Source of the DNA: Sva-07 sp963707515
Lineage (GTDB): Bacteria; Actinomycetota; Acidimicrobiia; Acidimicrobiales; Ilumatobacteraceae
Assembly (NCBI GenBank): GCA_963707515.1
Contig: CAVPQI010000001.1
Span: 1,364,001-1,428,000 of the forward strand
Length of the DNA stretch: 64,000 nt
Direction: 5' to 3'
Of the stretch, positions 61,483 to 64,000 are shown one piece after another. The translations under genes and the position numbers were made by a program. The notes beneath the pieces are model-generated. The model saw only the letters and a list, made by a program, of their open reading frames with translations. It made no database searches and was not told the DNA's origin. Position 1 is the stretch's first letter. Every line of letters starts with the position of its first letter.

Positions 61483-62711
61483 CCGCCGAGCCGGGCGTGC
61501 AGCACCGCGGCGATCTCCTCGCTGTCGGTGACGGCGCCGCTGAGGTAGCTCGACCGTCGGCGCCGCAACACCGGTTGGCCCACGACGTACACGCCGGGCG
61601 CATCGCCGACCACGCCGCCGTCGTGACGGATCGCGCCGCGCCGGTCGAACACCGGGAGGTCGAGCCAGGAGTGATCGGGTGCGTAGCCGGTGGCGAAGAG
61701 GATCGACGTGATGCCGGCGCGGTGGAGGTCGAGCTTCGAGCAGCGGGGGCTCGACTGCGCTGGTGGCCGGCGGACGTCGCGGAGCTTCGAGTTCGTCGAC
61801 CCCGGCGGCCTTCGCCCAGGCGTCGAAGGCGTCGAGCAGGCGCCGCAGCTTGAGGTCGGCGAGCGCCCGGACGTTGGCCAGCGATCCGGAGAACTGCGCC
61901 GTCGCTCCGGCGATCCGCTCCAGCCGGCCGACGAGGCGGACGCCGGCGTGCGCCAGTGCGTCGAGGTCGAGCGTTCTCCGTTCGGGCGTGCCGATCAGCT
62001 GCGGTGACGGGAGGCGACGTGCCCGCTCGAGATCGGCGACCTCGTCGTGTCGCTGGTCGAGGATGCCGGCGCGATCGGTCCACCAGAAGATGTCGCGGCC
62101 GCGGTAGGTGCGCGGCATGCGGACGTGCTCGCCGACGGCCAGGGTCACGGGATGGCCGGCGCGTCGGATCTCGTCCGCGAGCTGCGCTCCCGACGCCGAT
62201 GCCCCGACGACGAGCACGCCGCCCGGGGCGAGGTCGTCGGCGCGTCGGTACGTCATCGGCGTCAGCACCGCCACGCCGGCAGGCACCCGGGAGGCGACGG
62301 GCGGCAGTCGCGCCCGGCTGCAGAAGCCGCTGGCGACGACCACCGCGGCGCACCGCCACGTGCCGCGGTCGGTGATCACGTCGTAGCCGTCGCGCGCCCG
62401 CGCCGCCCGGAGCACCGTCGTGCCCGCCTCGATCGGCGCGGCGATCGACCGTCGCGTACGTCCGCGAGGCGGGCTGCCAGCGCCGACCCGCTCAGGAAGC
62501 CGTCGGGGTCGTCGCCGCGGTACGGCATCCCGGGCAGGTCGAGCAGCCAGTTCGGTGTCAGCAGCGTCAACGAGTCCCAGCGACCGGTGGTCCACGCGCT
62601 GGCCACGTCGCCCCGCTCGACGACGACGTGGTCGATCGAGCGCTCGCTGAGCCGGCGGCTGATCGCCAACCCGGAGTGGCCGGCACCGATGACGACGACG
62701 GTGGTCCTCAC
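61431..62711 (-). CDS. Flavin-dependent oxidoreductase/monooxygenase, two frameshifts
   Basis: FAD/NAD(P) flavoprotein of about 425 residues when joined. FAD loop VVVIGAGHSGLAISRRL at the N-terminus, WDSLTLLTPNW, NADP loop VLVVGASASGAQLADEI near residue 165 and ILFATGYAPDHSWLDLPVF near the C-terminus. The frame breaks near 62450 (after LADVRD, resuming IAAPIEAGTTVL) and near 61738 (extra G before an AAG codon; resumes KLDLHRAGITS). Relatives are putative flavin monooxygenases with TrkA/CzcO-like annotations. The C-terminus ends at TAG 61431, inside the convergent VOC gene. Confidence 0.83.
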
Positions 62712-62724
62712 GCTCGCACCGGTG

Positions 62725-63297
62725 TCAGGGGACGACGACGGTGACGTTCGTCGGGTTGGTGACGATGTCGAACACGGCGGAGCGCTTCTGCGACTGGGCG
62801 ACGAGCGCCTCGATGTCGTCGTGCGAGGCGTCGGCGTCGATGTAGAAGCGGATGCGGATGCCGTCGAAGCCGTTGCGCACGTCGGGGTCGGCGCCGAGGA
62901 TGCCGAGCACGTTCATGTCCCCCTCGATCGAGGCGGTGACCGAACGCAGCTGGATCTGGCGGTGCTGGGCCACCGCCGCGACGCCTGCCGTGAGGCAGCC
63001 GGCGAGGGCGACGAGGACGTGTTCGACCGGTGTGGCTCCGAGATCCTGGGAGGCGAAGCACTCGGGATGGTCGGTGTCGAAGCTGAACGTCGTGGTGTGC
63101 TTCTGCTCCTGGCCGAGGCCGGCGAATCCTTCCACCGTGGAGGTGCTGTGGGTGCCGTGGACCCACGTGCACGTCGCCCTCCAGGTGAACTCGGCGGCCT
63201 CGGGGGCCGCCGACAGCGCGTCGCGTGCGGCGAGCAGGGCCGCCGTGTCGACGCCGTTGTCGACGGGTGTGTCGATGGATGTGTCGGTGATGGTCAT
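62725..63297 (-). CDS. OsmC-family peroxiredoxin-like protein
   Basis: A 190-residue OsmC/Ohr-type protein. The first redox Cys is in HPECFASQDLGATP and the second in VALAGCLTAGVAAVA, matching the two-cysteine hydroperoxidase pattern. A RIRFYIDADASHDDIEALV tail follows. It probably reduces organic hydroperoxides, using lipoyl or similar thiols. The N-terminal 35 residues are a Thr/Asp-rich extension. Located 13 bases downstream of the flavoprotein gene stop side on the same strand. Confidence 0.92.
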   Translation of the reverse strand: MTITDTSIDTPVDNGVDTAALLAARDALSAAPEAAEFTWRATCTWVHGTHSTSTVEGFAGLGQEQKHTTTFSFDTDHPECFASQDLGATPVEHVLVALAGCLTAGVAAVAQHRQIQLRSVTASIEGDMNVLGILGADPDVRNGFDGIRIRFYIDADASHDDIEALVAQSQKRSAVFDIVTNPTNVTVVVP

Positions 63298-63348
63298 GGG
63301 TGTTGCTCCTTGCTGTTGCGGGATCGTGGTGTGGGATCGTGGTGCGGG

Positions 63349-64000
63349 TCACGTGGGGGTTCGGATCGCCGTGGCGATCACGAACTCGCCGGGGATGCGG
63401 TAGCCGCCGTCGGCGGTGCGGAACGGGGCGATCGAGTCGAGGTAGTCGCGGTGGGCCGAAGCCCGTGTCGCCGCGTCGAAGCGACCGGAGGCGAGGGCGA
63501 CCGGCCCGGCGACGAACGCCGCGTCCAGTGCCTCGTCGTCGCCGGGGTAGTCGAGCGTCACGGCGATGCGGCGTTCGACGACGTCCGCGAAGCCGGCGCG
63601 GGTGAGCGACGAGGCGAGCACCGACGGCGCGCCGAGGGCGAAGAACATCGGGCAGACATCGCTGGAGACTCGTTCGTCGACCACCGCGAACAGCCCGGCC
63701 CAACCGCAGTTGCGGCGCTCCCCCCACACCGCCACGGCGACCCGACCGCTCGGGCGGAGCACGCGGCACATCTCCGAGAGGGCGCACACCGGGTCGGGCA
63801 CGTACATCAGGCCGAGGGCGCACACGGCGACGTCGAACGGTCCGGGCACGGTGAGGTCCTCGGCGCCGCAGCATGCGGTGGTGACGTTGTCGATCCCGGC
63901 GGCGGCGGCACCGGCCGCCGTCAGGGCGACCATCGTCGCCGAGAGGTCGGTCGCCACGACTCGCCCCTCGGGTCCGACGGCGCGGGCGGCGGCGAACGTC
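63349..64000 (-). CDS. Class I SAM-dependent methyltransferase (5' end cut by window edge)
   Basis: C-terminal about 217 residues of a UbiE/Methyltransf_11-like enzyme. GRVVATDLSATMV is motif I-post, FDVAVCALGLMYVPDP is motif II-like, and CRVLRPSGRVAVAVWGERR is motif III with the usual LRPSG. The glycine loop of motif I and the start codon are outside the window. The substrate is unknown; small molecules or quinone/lipid head groups are typical. The 51-base gap to osmC carries a repeated GGGATCGTGGT word. Confidence 0.88.
   Translation of the reverse strand, partial: TFAAARAVGPEGRVVATDLSATMVALTAAGAAAAGIDNVTTACCGAEDLTVPGPFDVAVCALGLMYVPDPVCALSEMCRVLRPSGRVAVAVWGERRNCGWAGLFAVVDERVSSDVCPMFFALGAPSVLASSLTRAGFADVVERRIAVTLDYPGDDEALDAAFVAGPVALASGRFDAATRASAHRDYLDSIAPFRTADGGYRIPGEFVIATAIRTPT

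Overview
The window is a gene-dense, G+C-rich bacterial chromosome segment. Coding strands alternate in operon-like blocks and gaps are rarely over 150 bases. An F420-type LLM oxidoreductase, mycofactocin-pathway homologues, a P450 with its own ferredoxin, a DUF222/HNH protein, a CGAAC-N4-GTTCG SOS box and many -10 boxes sitting 6-8 bases before start codons all point to Actinomycetota. A member of Acidimicrobiia (Ilumatobacter-like) is my best guess; that is inference, and no rRNA or tRNA gene is present to test it. No CRISPR array, prophage or insertion sequence was seen.

Layout. 1-5.7 kb (minus): end of an OmpR-type response regulator, a P450/ferredoxin pair, an MFS transporter, a solitary DNA methyltransferase and an SDR. 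5.8-16.6 kb (plus): an OYE/FadH-type oxidoreductase, a GH3 beta-glucosidase with a PA14 insert, a DedA protein, then a translationally coupled run fixB-fixC-fixX-fixA-mftE-mftF. This run is the most interesting part of the window: an electron-transfer flavoprotein/quinone-reductase module joined to two mycofactocin maturation genes without mftABCD nearby. 16.7-19.2 kb: carboxynorspermidine decarboxylase and synthase. 19.2-25.6 kb: DUF222-HNH protein, alanine racemase-like protein, multipass membrane protein, ROK protein, and a secreted cell-wall protein. 25.6-31.1 kb: 2OG-Fe(II) oxygenase plus ACC deaminase-like enzyme, ung, YihY protein, cation/proton antiporter.

31.2-37.3 kb holds a polyamine module: a gamma-aminobutyraldehyde dehydrogenase diverging from a four-gene spermidine/putrescine ABC importer. 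37.3-46.7 kb is a mixed housekeeping and accessory block (GGCT-like, SOS-controlled dinB, LLM oxidoreductase, dimethylformamidase-like protein, YceI with a palindromic operator, aroQ, DoxX, phosphatase, CorA). 46.7-52.1 kb holds oxidative and lipid catabolism (flavin monooxygenase, PCD-VOC fusion, SDR, FadJ-type multifunctional enzyme). 52.2-58.0 kb is a compact Fas1 lipoprotein / ABC-2 exporter / coiled-coil membrane protein set followed by an acyl-CoA synthetase. 58.0-64 kb holds a holin-like/phosphodiesterase fusion, a formylglycine-generating enzyme, a glyoxalase-fold protein, a flavoprotein, OsmC and a truncated methyltransferase.

Ten genes carry reading-frame breaks, with very dense clusters in the aldehyde dehydrogenase, potA and the acyl-CoA synthetase. 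Nearly all can be restored by removing single bases, mostly outside homopolymers, with protein motifs intact on both sides. This looks like residual long-read insertion error rather than gene decay, and the affected products should be read as probably functional.
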